Assembly: GCA_017470425.1 (NCBI GenBank)
Contig: JAFUYT010000029.1
Location: 1 to 64,000 of the forward strand
DNA from: Bacteroidaceae bacterium
GTDB lineage: Bacteria; Bacteroidota; Bacteroidia; Bacteroidales; Bacteroidaceae
Reading direction: 5' to 3'
DNA length: 64,000 nucleotides
How positions within the stretch are numbered: the stretch's first letter is position 1; every line of letters begins with the position of its first letter. Shown in pieces: positions 32,297 to 40,612 of the stretch. A program made the position numbers and the translations under genes. Under the pieces are notes generated by a model. It saw only the letters and a program-made list of their open reading frames with translations, was not told where the DNA came from and did not search any database.

Positions 32297-33988
32297 CTAT
32301 CTTGTCTTCATCTTCAGGATGACACCGCCGTAGGCGGGCACCTTCACGTGGGAGGGCATCTCGTGGGAGAAGCTGGTGGCCTGCGCCTGTCCGGTGAGCA
32401 GATCGACGGCGCGCATCCGCTTGCGGGCATGCATCCGGTAGAGGCGGAAGGCGTGTTCCGGGATGTGGACGTCGAGCTCGGCAGCCTGACTATCAAAGTT
32501 CACGACAATGAGCAGCGTCGTGCGGTCGTAGTGCCGCAGGAAGGCGTAGTGCTTGTGGGGATTGAAAGTGTCGGAGTGCGGGTTCACGTACATCAGGTCA
32601 TAGAACTCGCCCATCTCAATAGCACTTTCGTTGGAGCAGAGGTTGAGGAGTGAACGGTAGAACGACTGGAGCTCAACTTCTTGTGGCGTGAGCTTGCGGC
32701 CATCGAAAAGACCGCCGTTGCGCCAGCGGTAGATGGTGTTGACGGTCCAGTAGTCGAAGATGGTGGTGCGGCCGTCGTGACCGCTGAAGCCCTCCGTCTC
32801 CATGCCCCGTTCGCCGAGTTCCTGACCGAAATAAATCATGACAGGACCCGTGCCGAGTGCCGTAGCGATGATCATGCCTGCGCGACCGCGCTCAGGCTCT
32901 CCGGCGAAGAAGTCGGAGGCGATGCGCTGCTCATCGTGGTTCTCCAGAAAAGAGAGCATGTGGGGGCGGATGTCATCGACTGCCTGCCAGCACTGCGTGA
33001 TGGCGTCGGCGTTGGCGTTGCCGCAGATGACGGCGCGGAGCGTGTCGTAGAGTCCCACTTTGTCGTAGAGGAAGTCGAAGCGTCCCTCGCTGATGTAGCG
33101 GCGGTACTCGCCCGGGTTATAGACCTCGGCGATGAAGATGAGGGTGGGGCGCAGCGCCTTCACCTGCGGGATGGCCCATCCCCAGAACTCGGCGGGCACC
33201 ATCTCCGCCATGTCGCAGCGGAAGCCGTCGATGCCCTTTGCAGCCCAGAAGAGGAGGATGTCGAGCATTTTCTTCCATGTCGAGGGCACGGGGTCGAAAT
33301 GGGTGGCGCGGCCGCCCAGGTAATCAACGCCGTAGTTGAGCTTCACGGTCTCGTACCAGTCGTTGCGTCCGGCGAAACTGGAGAATACATCGTTGCCGGT
33401 GGTGCGGGCGGGCTGCTCGCAGTAGGGCTCCGGCTCGCCCTGCTGGAGGTCGAAGTCGGTGTGGAAGGTCTCGCCGGGGAAGTAGTAGAAGTTGTTGTCG
33501 GGCGAGAAGTGCTGTGTCGCATCATCGCCTGCGCCCAGGTCCTCCACGCCGTCGGGGCAGACGTCGCTGTGGTACTGGCGTGCCACGTGGTTCGGCACGA
33601 AGTCGATGACGACCTTGAGGCCTGCCTGGTGAGTCCGCTCCACGAGCGCCTCAAACTCCTTCATGCGTGCCGGCACGCTGGTGGCCAGGTCGGGATCCAC
33701 GTCGTAGTAGTCCTTGATGGCATACGCCGAACCTGCCTTGCCCTTGACGACGGCGCGGTGGTCGCGTGCGATGCCGTAGGCAGAGAAGTCGGTTTGCGTG
33801 GCATGTTCGATGATGCCTGTGTACCAGATGTGCGAGGCTCCTAAAGCCTTGATCTGCGACAGTGCTTCGGGCGTGAAATCAGCCAGGGTGCCGCAGCCGT
33901 TGACGGCGCGGTCACCATGAGGCTGATTGACGTTCTTGTCGTTGCCGAAGAGCCGGGTGAAGACTTGGTAGATAACCGGTTTGCTCAT
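32297..33988 (-). CDS. GH13 alpha-amylase family glycoside hydrolase
   Basis: Alpha-glucan-active TIM-barrel enzyme of 563 residues without a signal peptide, so it is probably cytoplasmic and works on glycogen or imported maltodextrins. GH13 regions: VVIDFVPNHVAR, DGFRCDMAEM with nucleophile Asp259, FIAEVYN with acid/base Glu288, and FLENHDEQRIA with Asp352. The C-terminal roughly 90 residues form the usual beta domain. It follows fabD by 24 bp on the same strand. Subfamily and exact bond specificity are not readable here. Confidence 0.92.
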   Translation of the reverse strand: MSKPVIYQVFTRLFGNDKNVNQPHGDRAVNGCGTLADFTPEALSQIKALGASHIWYTGIIEHATQTDFSAYGIARDHRAVVKGKAGSAYAIKDYYDVDPDLATSVPARMKEFEALVERTHQAGLKVVIDFVPNHVARQYHSDVCPDGVEDLGAGDDATQHFSPDNNFYYFPGETFHTDFDLQQGEPEPYCEQPARTTGNDVFSSFAGRNDWYETVKLNYGVDYLGGRATHFDPVPSTWKKMLDILLFWAAKGIDGFRCDMAEMVPAEFWGWAIPQVKALRPTLIFIAEVYNPGEYRRYISEGRFDFLYDKVGLYDTLRAVICGNANADAITQCWQAVDDIRPHMLSFLENHDEQRIASDFFAGEPERGRAGMIIATALGTGPVMIYFGQELGERGMETEGFSGHDGRTTIFDYWTVNTIYRWRNGGLFDGRKLTPQEVELQSFYRSLLNLCSNESAIEMGEFYDLMYVNPHSDTFNPHKHYAFLRHYDRTTLLIVVNFDSQAAELDVHIPEHAFRLYRMHARKRMRAVDLLTGQAQATSFSHEMPSHVKVPAYGGVILKMKTR

Positions 33989-34012
33989 GGGGCAGGGGGA
34001 TGTGTGAGAAGA

Positions 34013-34915
34013 TTAGAGGTCGGTGGCGCCGCGCACGACGAGACCCTCGACGCCCTTGGCGATCTTCGCTATCATGCCTTGCAGCGCCTTGCCGGGGCCG
34101 CACTCGGTGAACTCCGTGGCACCGGCGGCGAGCATGGCCTGCACTTCCTGTGTCCAGCGCACGCTGGCGGTGAGCTGTGCGATGAGGTTCTGCTTGATCT
34201 CGGCGGGCTCGGTGTGGGCCTGGCCATCGACGTTCTGATAGACGGGGCACTTGGGCGTGTGGAACTCCGTGGCCTCGATGGCTGCCTGCAGTTCGTCCTT
34301 GGCGGGCTGCATGAGGGGGCTGTGGAAGGCGCCGCCCACGGGGAGGGGCAGTGCGCGCTTGGCGCCCGCTTCCTTCAGCTTCTCGCAAGCCTTGTTGATA
34401 GCCTCCACGCTGCCGCTGATGACCAGCTGGCCGGGATTGTTGTAGTTGGCAGGCACGCAGACGCCGCCCTCGGCGGCCACCTCGGCGCAGATGCGCTCGA
34501 CGATTTCGTCGTCGAGACCGATAATGGCAGCCATCGTAGAAGGTTGTGCCTCGCAGGCTTTCTGCATGGCCTGTGCACGGGCGCTCACCAGCTTCAGACC
34601 ATCCTCGAACGAGAGGGCACCGGCGGCTACCAGGGCGCTGAACTCACCCAGCGAGTGGCCACCCACCATGTCCGGCTGGAACTTGTCGCCCAGACAGATG
34701 GCGGTGATGACGCTGTGCAGGAATACGGCGGGCTGTGTGACACGTGTCTGCTTCAGCTCGTCGGCTGTGCCCTCGAACATAATCTTCGTGATCTCGAAAC
34801 CGAGAATCTCATTGGCTTTGTCGAAGAGAGCCTTCGCTTCGGCGTTGCTCTCGTAGAGGTCCTTGCCCATTCCGGGGAACTGGGCGCCCTGACCGGGGAA
34901 TACAAATGCTTTCAT
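34013..34915 (-). CDS. fabD: Malonyl CoA-acyl carrier protein transacylase
   Basis: Loads malonyl groups onto acyl carrier protein for fatty-acid synthesis in the cytoplasm. The start at 34915 (MKAFVFPGQGAQFPGMGKDL) gives 300 residues, the family length; the open frame upstream is low-complexity and non-coding. Marks: the nucleophile Ser88 in GHSLGEFSALVAAG, QPAVFLHSV, and the catalytic histidine in GGAFHSPLM. A TACTTTTG -7 box on the minus strand lies at 34953-34960, 38 bp upstream, without an obvious -33 box. The gene is far from other fab genes in this window. Confidence 0.96.
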   Translation of the reverse strand: MKAFVFPGQGAQFPGMGKDLYESNAEAKALFDKANEILGFEITKIMFEGTADELKQTRVTQPAVFLHSVITAICLGDKFQPDMVGGHSLGEFSALVAAGALSFEDGLKLVSARAQAMQKACEAQPSTMAAIIGLDDEIVERICAEVAAEGGVCVPANYNNPGQLVISGSVEAINKACEKLKEAGAKRALPLPVGGAFHSPLMQPAKDELQAAIEATEFHTPKCPVYQNVDGQAHTEPAEIKQNLIAQLTASVRWTQEVQAMLAAGATEFTECGPGKALQGMIAKIAKGVEGLVVRGATDL

Positions 34916-35408
34916 AATTAGTATAATAACGTTTGTTTTGTCTTTCGAGCTGCAAAAGTAGTAATAATAATCCGAAGAGCCGCCTTTTTTCTTCATTTTT
35001 CTGCTTTTCGCGCTCATTTTCGCGATGCAGCAGGCTGCGTGGCGTGATGCAGCAGGCTGTGTCGGCCGATGCAGCAAGCTGCGTCCCCTGCGTGTGCGCG
35101 CCCGCTCCACACGCACGCCCGGGTATATCTGCGCGCCTGCGGTTGTCGTCGTCGTCGTTTTTCTCTTTCTTTCTTTTTTCTTTCTCTTGGAAGGATGAGG
35201 GTGCAGGGAGAAGGGAACATTCTCTTTCGTTGTTCTTTCATTCTCTTTTTGCTTGAATTTCTTCAATCCTGTTCTGTATTTCCGTTTCACCCTTGTTATG
35301 CCTTTTCGCTTCTTCCCTGTCCTGCATTTTCATATCGTCGTTCTGCCTCATTGTCAGCAACTTCCTCTACGACCCTGCTGGTGGAATAGTTAATCTTCGC
35401 TAAAGTGC
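34916..35408. other. Intergenic region between fabD and the Tyr-rich protein gene
   Basis: No gene is supported. It holds a possible fabD -7 box (34953-34960, minus strand), T-rich runs, the triple 22-bp palindrome array C (35024-35089) and a pyrimidine-rich stretch (about 35150-35300). Open frames here are low-complexity readings. Confidence 0.6.
35024..35089. repeat. 22-bp palindrome array C
   Basis: Three units begin at 35024, 35046 and 35068 with GATGCAGCAGGCTGCGT, GATGCAGCAGGCTGTGT and GATGCAGCAAGCTGCGT. The 22-bp step is exact. The core is the same as in array D inside trmN6. Confidence 0.85.
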
Positions 35409-35439
35409 TTGCAGGACACAGAGATAATTCCTATCTTTG
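35409..35439 (+). promoter_or_regulatory. Upstream promoter of the Tyr-rich protein gene
   Basis: TTG (35409-35411), 20 nt, TATCTTTG (35432-35439). A near-perfect Bacteroidota promoter about 130 bp before the start codon. Between it and the second promoter is an imperfect hairpin (GGGAAAT / ATTTTCCC). Confidence 0.75.
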
Positions 35440-35506
35440 CCGCATCAAAGGAAGCGTCTGGTGTGCATGAATAGGGAAATCTCCCCCGAAAAGTAGGATT
35501 TTCCCC

Positions 35507-35537
35507 TTGTACAGCTCCAGGGAACACGCTACTTTTG
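35507..35537 (+). promoter_or_regulatory. Proximal promoter of the Tyr-rich protein gene
   Basis: TTG (35507-35509), 20 nt, TACTTTTG (35530-35537), 32 bp before the start codon at 35570. Confidence 0.8.
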
Positions 35538-35569
35538 CACCGTCGAAACCTATCAAACAGAACAGCGAT

Positions 35570-36667
35570 ATGACGAACAAGAAGATTTTATGGGCAGCAA
35601 TGCTGCTGGCGCTCCCCCTCTCAGGGTGGGGGCAGAGTGGAATGTATTCCATGTCGCAAAAGAAGAAAAAGAGCACCGCGGTCGCTCCCGCGAGCGTGGC
35701 AGCCGCATCGCAGCTCGACGACGTGGAGATCATCTATGTCGATGACGACGAGTTGCCCGTCACCACGGGACCCGTCCGCGACATTGATGAGTACAACCGT
35801 CGTGGTATGACGGCCTACCCCTACGCCGCCGACTCCCTCACCGAGCAGACCGTCCCGCAGCAGGAGCTCCTGTCCTCCAGCCTGGCCACGAGTGCCTACG
35901 AGCAGGGCTACCGCGAGGGCTACACCGACGGCGAGGACTACGCCATCACGCGTCGCCTCGGCCGTTTCAGCTACGCCAGCATCTACAGCTCGCCCTGGTA
36001 CTGGGGCTGCTACGGTGATCCGTACTACTACGACTGGTACTGGGATGATCCCTTCTGGTACCGCAGCTACTACGGCTATGGCTACTACGGCTGGCATCGT
36101 CCCTACTGGGGGTACTACGGCCTCTACTGGTACGGCAGCTACTACCGCCCCTATTGGTATGGCTATGGTTACTATGGTCATCATCCCCACTATGGCTACC
36201 ACAACTGGGGCCGTCCCGGTTACAGCTCCCGCGGCACTCTCAGCGGTCGCCGTCACGGCCAGACAGGTCGCAGCGCCGGCTATGGCTCCGGCTATTCTGG
36301 CGGTCGCACGAACATCGGTGGTCGCAACACAGGGCTCCAGGGTGGCCGCGTCTCCGGCTCCTCCAGCTCCCGCACGGGTCGCATTGGCTCCTCCCGCGCC
36401 TCCGGCTCCGCTTCCACGCGCAGCGGTTCCACCTCCAGCGGCAGTTCCCGCAGCGGTGCCGCCTCCTCTCGCAGCGGCTCCACCTACAGCGGCAGCAGCT
36501 CCACGCGTTCCTCTTCGACGTCCTCCTACAGCGGCAGCTCGCGCAGTAGCAGCAGTAGCAGCGGTGGCTTCAGCAGCGGCGGCTTCAGCGGCGGTTCCCG
36601 CAGCAGCGGCGGCGGTGGCGGCTTCACCGGCGGTAGCCGGGGTGGCGGTGGTGGCCGTGGCAGATAA
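35570..36667 (+). CDS. Secreted Tyr/Trp/Gly/Ser-rich low-complexity protein
   Basis: A 365-residue exported protein of unknown function. The signal peptide is MTNKKILWAAMLLALPLSGWGQ. An acidic region follows (DDVEIIYVDDDELP), then a region very rich in Tyr, Trp and Gly (about 140-230: repeated WYWG, YGYGYYG, YWYG), and finally a long Ser/Gly/Arg-rich tail (about 230-365) ending GGSRGGGGGRGR. There are no cysteines beyond the middle segment and no known fold. Such composition suggests a self-assembling or matrix protein. Two promoters in tandem suggest strong or conditional expression. The gene for an outer-membrane protein follows 60 bp later. Confidence 0.75.
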   Translation: MTNKKILWAAMLLALPLSGWGQSGMYSMSQKKKKSTAVAPASVAAASQLDDVEIIYVDDDELPVTTGPVRDIDEYNRRGMTAYPYAADSLTEQTVPQQELLSSSLATSAYEQGYREGYTDGEDYAITRRLGRFSYASIYSSPWYWGCYGDPYYYDWYWDDPFWYRSYYGYGYYGWHRPYWGYYGLYWYGSYYRPYWYGYGYYGHHPHYGYHNWGRPGYSSRGTLSGRRHGQTGRSAGYGSGYSGGRTNIGGRNTGLQGGRVSGSSSSRTGRIGSSRASGSASTRSGSTSSGSSRSGAASSRSGSTYSGSSSTRSSSTSSYSGSSRSSSSSSGGFSSGGFSGGSRSSGGGGGFTGGSRGGGGGRGR

Positions 36668-36721
36668 GAATTGGAAATTGAGAATTGTGAATAGAAAATC
36701 AGCGAAGCTAAAATTGAGTAT
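36668..36721. repeat. AATTGGAAATTGAGAATTGTG junction repeat
   Basis: Imperfect AATTGAGAATTG-type units between two same-strand genes. Another variant of the short junction repeat class. Confidence 0.5.
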
Positions 36722-36727
36722 TTGGAT

Positions 36728-38398
36728 ATGAAAAAGATATTGATCCTTTCCTTCTTGTCCTTCGCCATCGCCTCGGCACAGGCACAGGACACCTACATGA
36801 ACGACCGCCTCACGATCACGTCCGACATCAACGGCACGGCACGCTACGTGGGCATGGGTGGTGCCGTCGGCGCCCTCGGCGGTGAGATCTCCGGCATCTC
36901 GCAGAACCCCGCCGGCATCGGTGGCTTCTCCCGCAGCTGGATCAGCCTCGGCATGGGCGGCTATGCGCAGGCCGCAAAGCCCCTGGAGGGTGACAGCCGC
37001 GCCCACTACAGTTTCGACCAGGTGGGTTTCGTCGTGGTGCTGCCCTCCGATGACGGCAACCGCTTCAACTTCGCCATCAACTACCAGCGGAAGCTCAACT
37101 TCGGGCGCTCCTTCATGGCAGAGAACAAGTCGCTCGGAGGACTCTCCCAGGCCGCGCAGCTCGCGGGGCTCGCCAGCCTCGAGTACTCCCTCGATGGCGC
37201 ACTGCCGTACTGCTCACCCTACATGGGTCTCTACGATGTCTATCGCAACGACGGCTCCTTCTACGGCTTCCGCGCCAATGACAACTCCTACTACCGCACG
37301 ACCAGCGGCAACCTGAGCTCCCTCGACATCAACGCTTCCGGCGCCGTCAACAACCGCTTCTTCTGGGGCGCCACCCTCGGCATCGACTTCCTCAACTACA
37401 AGAGCGAGTCCTCCTATGTGGAGTTCCGCGACGGCTACCTCCTCCAGGAGGATGCAGCAGGCAACATCACTGGCGACGTCATCCCCGTCGATGGCACGGG
37501 CGGCATCCAGGACTACACGCTCGAAGCGCTGCAGAAGGTCACGGGTGCGGGTATCAACTTCAAGGTCGGCACCATCATCAGCCCTATCGAGGACAATCCC
37601 TTCCGCTTCGGCCTCACCATCGAATCGCCGACGTGGTACACCCTCACGCAGAAGGATGCCTACTGGACTGTCTATTCCCGCTACAAGAACCTCGGCGAGA
37701 CGCTTCCCGGCTCCGAGCAGTGGAGCTATAACTACCTGAGCGGTTCGGGCAACTATGAGGCTTACGACAGCCCCGATGACAACTACATGGAGTTCAACCT
37801 GCGCACACCGTGGAAGTTCCGCGTCAGCCTCGCTGATGTCCACGAGGGCTTGCTCGCCTGGGATGTGGAGTATGAGTACTCCCTCAACAACCAGACGAAG
37901 ATGGGGTATCCCACCCGCGAGAGCAATGGATGGGGCAACCAGAGCACGCGCACCGACCAGGACCGTGGCATGAACACGATGACGGAGAACATCGCCCGTG
38001 GCGTCCACAACCTCCGCATGGGTCTTGAGGTGCTGCCCTCCGAGCACTGGGCACTGCGCGCCGGCTATAACTTCTATAGCTCGCCCTTCAAGAGCACCGC
38101 GCGCTACGACCAGAGCATCAACTCCTTCGCCATGAACAAGACGCTCGGCACGGACTTCACCAACTTAGGCGCAGCACACATCATCACCTTCGGCTTCGGC
38201 TACCACATCAAGGGCTTCTACGCCAACGCTGCCTATAAGTACCGGATGCAGAAGGGCGACTTCTACGCCTTCGATGACTACTATCAGCGCAAGCTCACGC
38301 CCGAGGCACAGTTCATCACCGACGCTACCTCCCTGAAGCCTGTCTCTGTCAACCTCGACCGCCACGACTTCACCTTCACGCTCGGTTACGAGTTCTGA
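36728..38398 (+). CDS. FadL/OmpP1-like outer-membrane beta-barrel protein
   Basis: A 556-residue predicted outer-membrane protein. Signal peptide MKKILILSFLSFAIASAQAQ. The mature N-terminus (TARYVGMGGAVGALGGEISGISQNPAGIGGFSRS) has the NPAG pattern of FadL/PorV-like barrels that fill their pore with an N-terminal hatch. The rest is a series of amphipathic strands and ends in an aromatic residue (TFTLGYEF), as needed for barrel assembly. The transported compound, if any, is unknown; hydrophobic substrates are usual for FadL. It ends at the terminator 38401-38449, convergent with rho. Confidence 0.8.
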   Translation: MKKILILSFLSFAIASAQAQDTYMNDRLTITSDINGTARYVGMGGAVGALGGEISGISQNPAGIGGFSRSWISLGMGGYAQAAKPLEGDSRAHYSFDQVGFVVVLPSDDGNRFNFAINYQRKLNFGRSFMAENKSLGGLSQAAQLAGLASLEYSLDGALPYCSPYMGLYDVYRNDGSFYGFRANDNSYYRTTSGNLSSLDINASGAVNNRFFWGATLGIDFLNYKSESSYVEFRDGYLLQEDAAGNITGDVIPVDGTGGIQDYTLEALQKVTGAGINFKVGTIISPIEDNPFRFGLTIESPTWYTLTQKDAYWTVYSRYKNLGETLPGSEQWSYNYLSGSGNYEAYDSPDDNYMEFNLRTPWKFRVSLADVHEGLLAWDVEYEYSLNNQTKMGYPTRESNGWGNQSTRTDQDRGMNTMTENIARGVHNLRMGLEVLPSEHWALRAGYNFYSSPFKSTARYDQSINSFAMNKTLGTDFTNLGAAHIITFGFGYHIKGFYANAAYKYRMQKGDFYAFDDYYQRKLTPEAQFITDATSLKPVSVNLDRHDFTFTLGYEF

Positions 38399-38400
38399 GG

Positions 38401-38449
38401 CAGATACAAGAATCCCCGCCAGTAGCGCTGGCGGGGATTCTTGTATCTG
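38401..38449. terminator. Bidirectional terminator between the outer-membrane protein gene and rho
   Basis: A perfect 22-bp inverted repeat (38401-38422 / 38428-38449) with a 5-nt loop. It serves the plus-strand outer-membrane protein gene and the minus-strand rho, whose stop codon is at 38458. Confidence 0.88.
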
Positions 38450-38457
38450 TATCTTCC

Positions 38458-40428
38458 TTATGAGTTCATGGAGATGAGGAACTCTTCGTTGGTCTTGGTG
38501 CCTTCGAGGCGGCTCTTCAGCTCGTTCATGGCTTCGATGGGATTCATGTCGGAGAGGAACTTGCGGAGGATCCACATACGGTCGAGCGTCGTCTTGTCGT
38601 GCAGCAGGTCGTCGCGGCGCGTGGAGCTGGCCACGATGTTCACGGCAGGGAAGATGCGCTTGTTGGCCAGTGTGCGATCCAGCTGGAGCTCCATGTTGCC
38701 CGTACCCTTGAACTCCTCGAAGATCACCTCGTCCATCTTCGAACCTGTGTCGATGAGTGCTGTGGCGATGATGGTGAGCGAGCCGCCGCCCTCGATGTTG
38801 CGGGCTGCACCGAAGAAGCGCTTCGGCTTCTGCAGCGCGTTGGCATCCACGCCACCCGTCAGGATCTTGCCGCTGGCAGGCGCTGCCGTGTTGTAGGCAC
38901 GTGCCAGACGCGTGATACTATCAAGGAAGATGACCACGTCGTGGCCGCACTCGACCATGCGCTTGGCCTTCTCCAGCACGATGCCGGCGATCTTCACGTG
39001 GCGGTCGGCGGGCTCGTCGAAGGTGGAGGCGATGACCTCGGCGTTGACGCTGCGAGCCATGTCGGTGACCTCCTCCGGACGCTCGTCGATGAGGAGCATC
39101 ATCAGATAGGCCTCGGGGTGGTTGGCAGCGATGGCGTTGGCGATCTCCTTCATCAGAATCGTCTTACCCGTCTTGGGCTGTGCCACGATGAGGGCACGCT
39201 GTCCCTTGCCGATGGGGGAGAAGAGATCCACGATGCGCACGCTCGTGGGGTCGTTGTGGCCGCGGCAGAGCGTGAACTTCTCGTCGGGGAACAGCGGCGT
39301 GAGGTGCTCGAAGGCCTGGCGGTCGCGGATGCGGGCTGGGTTGACACCGTTGACGCTCTGGATGGTCGTGAGGGGGAAGTATTTCTCACCTTCGCGCGGC
39401 GGACGGATGTTTCCTTCCACCACATCGCCGGTCTTCAGACCGAACTGCTTGATCTGTTGCTGGTTGACATAGACGTCATCGGGGCTGGCCAGGTAGTTGT
39501 AGTCGCTGGAGCGGAGGAAACCCCAGCCGTCGGGAGTCACTTCCAGCACGCCCTCGGCTTTCACGAGGTCGCCGAAGTCGTACTCCTTGGCTTGTGTGCT
39601 CTCGTGGGCGGGCTCCTGCTTCTTGCCTGCGGGGGTGATGTCGGTCAGCTGGTTGATGAAGTTGGGTGCCTTGGTGCCCTTCGTGTTGGTGACAGCCATG
39701 TTGCCGGCATCGGGGATGGACTGTAGGATGATGAAGTCGGGCTCGTCGGCCTTGAAGAAGGCTTCGATGGCTTCGGGCGTCAGGGGAGCTTCTTCGGGGG
39801 AGGCGGCGGGGGATTCGACGGGGCTTTCGACGGACGGACCGTCGAAAACAGGGCTGGGGGAGGGAGATGCGCTGCGGGAGGATGCGGCGAGGGAGGAGGC
39901 TTCGGCGCGGGAATCTGCATTGCGGGGAGATTCGGGGGCTTCGGCGGTGGCGGGCTGTCCGGCTTCGTCGAACAGGGCGGGTTCCTGTGCCTTGGCGGCA
40001 GCGGCCTCGGCTTCCTTCTCGGCCTTGGACTTGCGGCCGCGCTTCTTGGGAGCGGGTTTCTCAGCAGCTGCCGGAGCCTCTGCCGGCTTCTCGGCTGCCG
40101 GCTTTGCCAGCTCCTCGGAGGGATTCACAGGCTCTTCAGCCGCGGGCTTCGCGGTCTTCTCCGCGCCCTTTGCAGCCTTTGCTGTTTTCTTGGACGTCTG
40201 TTCCTTGGCAGTGGCCTCGGCTTCCTTCTCGGCCTTGGACTTACGACCGCGCTTCTTGGGCGCTACATTCTCTTCCGCCGGGGCGGTGCCCTGTGCCAGT
40301 TCCGCTTCAATGATACTATAGATAATATCTAACTGAGGCGTGTCGCCTTTCACGGAGATCTTCAGGGATTTTGCAATCTCTTTCAACTGCTCGATGCTCA
40401 ATGCTTCGAGTTCACTTTTCGTGTGCAT
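38458..40428 (-). CDS. rho: Transcription termination factor Rho
   Basis: Hexameric RNA-dependent ATPase that ends transcription. The 656-residue protein is about 240 residues longer than E. coli Rho because of an insertion rich in Lys, Ala, Glu and Pro (about 45-200) after the N-terminal helix bundle ([18 protein letters not shown]). The region contains two copies of [15 protein letters not shown]. The RNA-binding domain follows ([15 protein letters not shown]), then the ATPase with QPKTGKT (near 420), [10 protein letters not shown] and [10 protein letters not shown]. Such inserts are normal in Bacteroidota Rho. It is a single gene with its own promoter at 40503-40533. Confidence 0.97.
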   Translation of the reverse strand: MHTKSELEALSIEQLKEIAKSLKISVKGDTPQLDIIYSIIEAELAQGTAPAEENVAPKKRGRKSKAEKEAEATAKEQTSKKTAKAAKGAEKTAKPAAEEPVNPSEELAKPAAEKPAEAPAAAEKPAPKKRGRKSKAEKEAEAAAAKAQEPALFDEAGQPATAEAPESPRNADSRAEASSLAASSRSASPSPSPVFDGPSVESPVESPAASPEEAPLTPEAIEAFFKADEPDFIILQSIPDAGNMAVTNTKGTKAPNFINQLTDITPAGKKQEPAHESTQAKEYDFGDLVKAEGVLEVTPDGWGFLRSSDYNYLASPDDVYVNQQQIKQFGLKTGDVVEGNIRPPREGEKYFPLTTIQSVNGVNPARIRDRQAFEHLTPLFPDEKFTLCRGHNDPTSVRIVDLFSPIGKGQRALIVAQPKTGKTILMKEIANAIAANHPEAYLMMLLIDERPEEVTDMARSVNAEVIASTFDEPADRHVKIAGIVLEKAKRMVECGHDVVIFLDSITRLARAYNTAAPASGKILTGGVDANALQKPKRFFGAARNIEGGGSLTIIATALIDTGSKMDEVIFEEFKGTGNMELQLDRTLANKRIFPAVNIVASSTRRDDLLHDKTTLDRMWILRKFLSDMNPIEAMNELKSRLEGTKTNEEFLISMNS

Positions 40429-40502
40429 AAATAAGATATAAAAAGAGGAAATAGGAGTGAGTTAACCACGTTTTCGGGGGTAACCCTTCTAAAAATCGAG
40501 TG

Positions 40503-40533
40503 CAAAGGTAGTGATTTTTGACTATTCTGCAAA
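40503..40533 (-). promoter_or_regulatory. Promoter of rho
   Basis: On the minus strand: TTTG (40533-40530), 19 nt, TACCTTTG (40510-40503), 75 bp before the rho start codon. The space allows a leader for autoregulation. Confidence 0.8.
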
Positions 40534-40612
40534 CAAATTCCAACTTTTTTTGCTACTTTCGCCGCGAAAATCCCGTGAGCGGCTGCGCTCGTCCTCCTCA
40601 ATATCGTATTCT

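Noticed and set aside
34916-35290. N-terminal extension of FabD
   Set aside because: The upstream in-frame residues are low-complexity Lys/Arg/Thr sequence from array C and pyrimidine-rich DNA. FabD starts at MKAFVFPGQG.
35431-35733. Minus-strand small gene upstream of the Tyr-rich protein gene
   Set aside because: It overlaps two plus-strand promoters and the start of the Tyr-rich gene. Its product has no protein-like pattern, and no promoter faces it.
38458-40428. Foreign insertion in Rho
   Set aside because: The long Lys/Ala/Glu-rich N-terminal region is normal for Rho of this phylum and does not contain the palindromes seen elsewhere.
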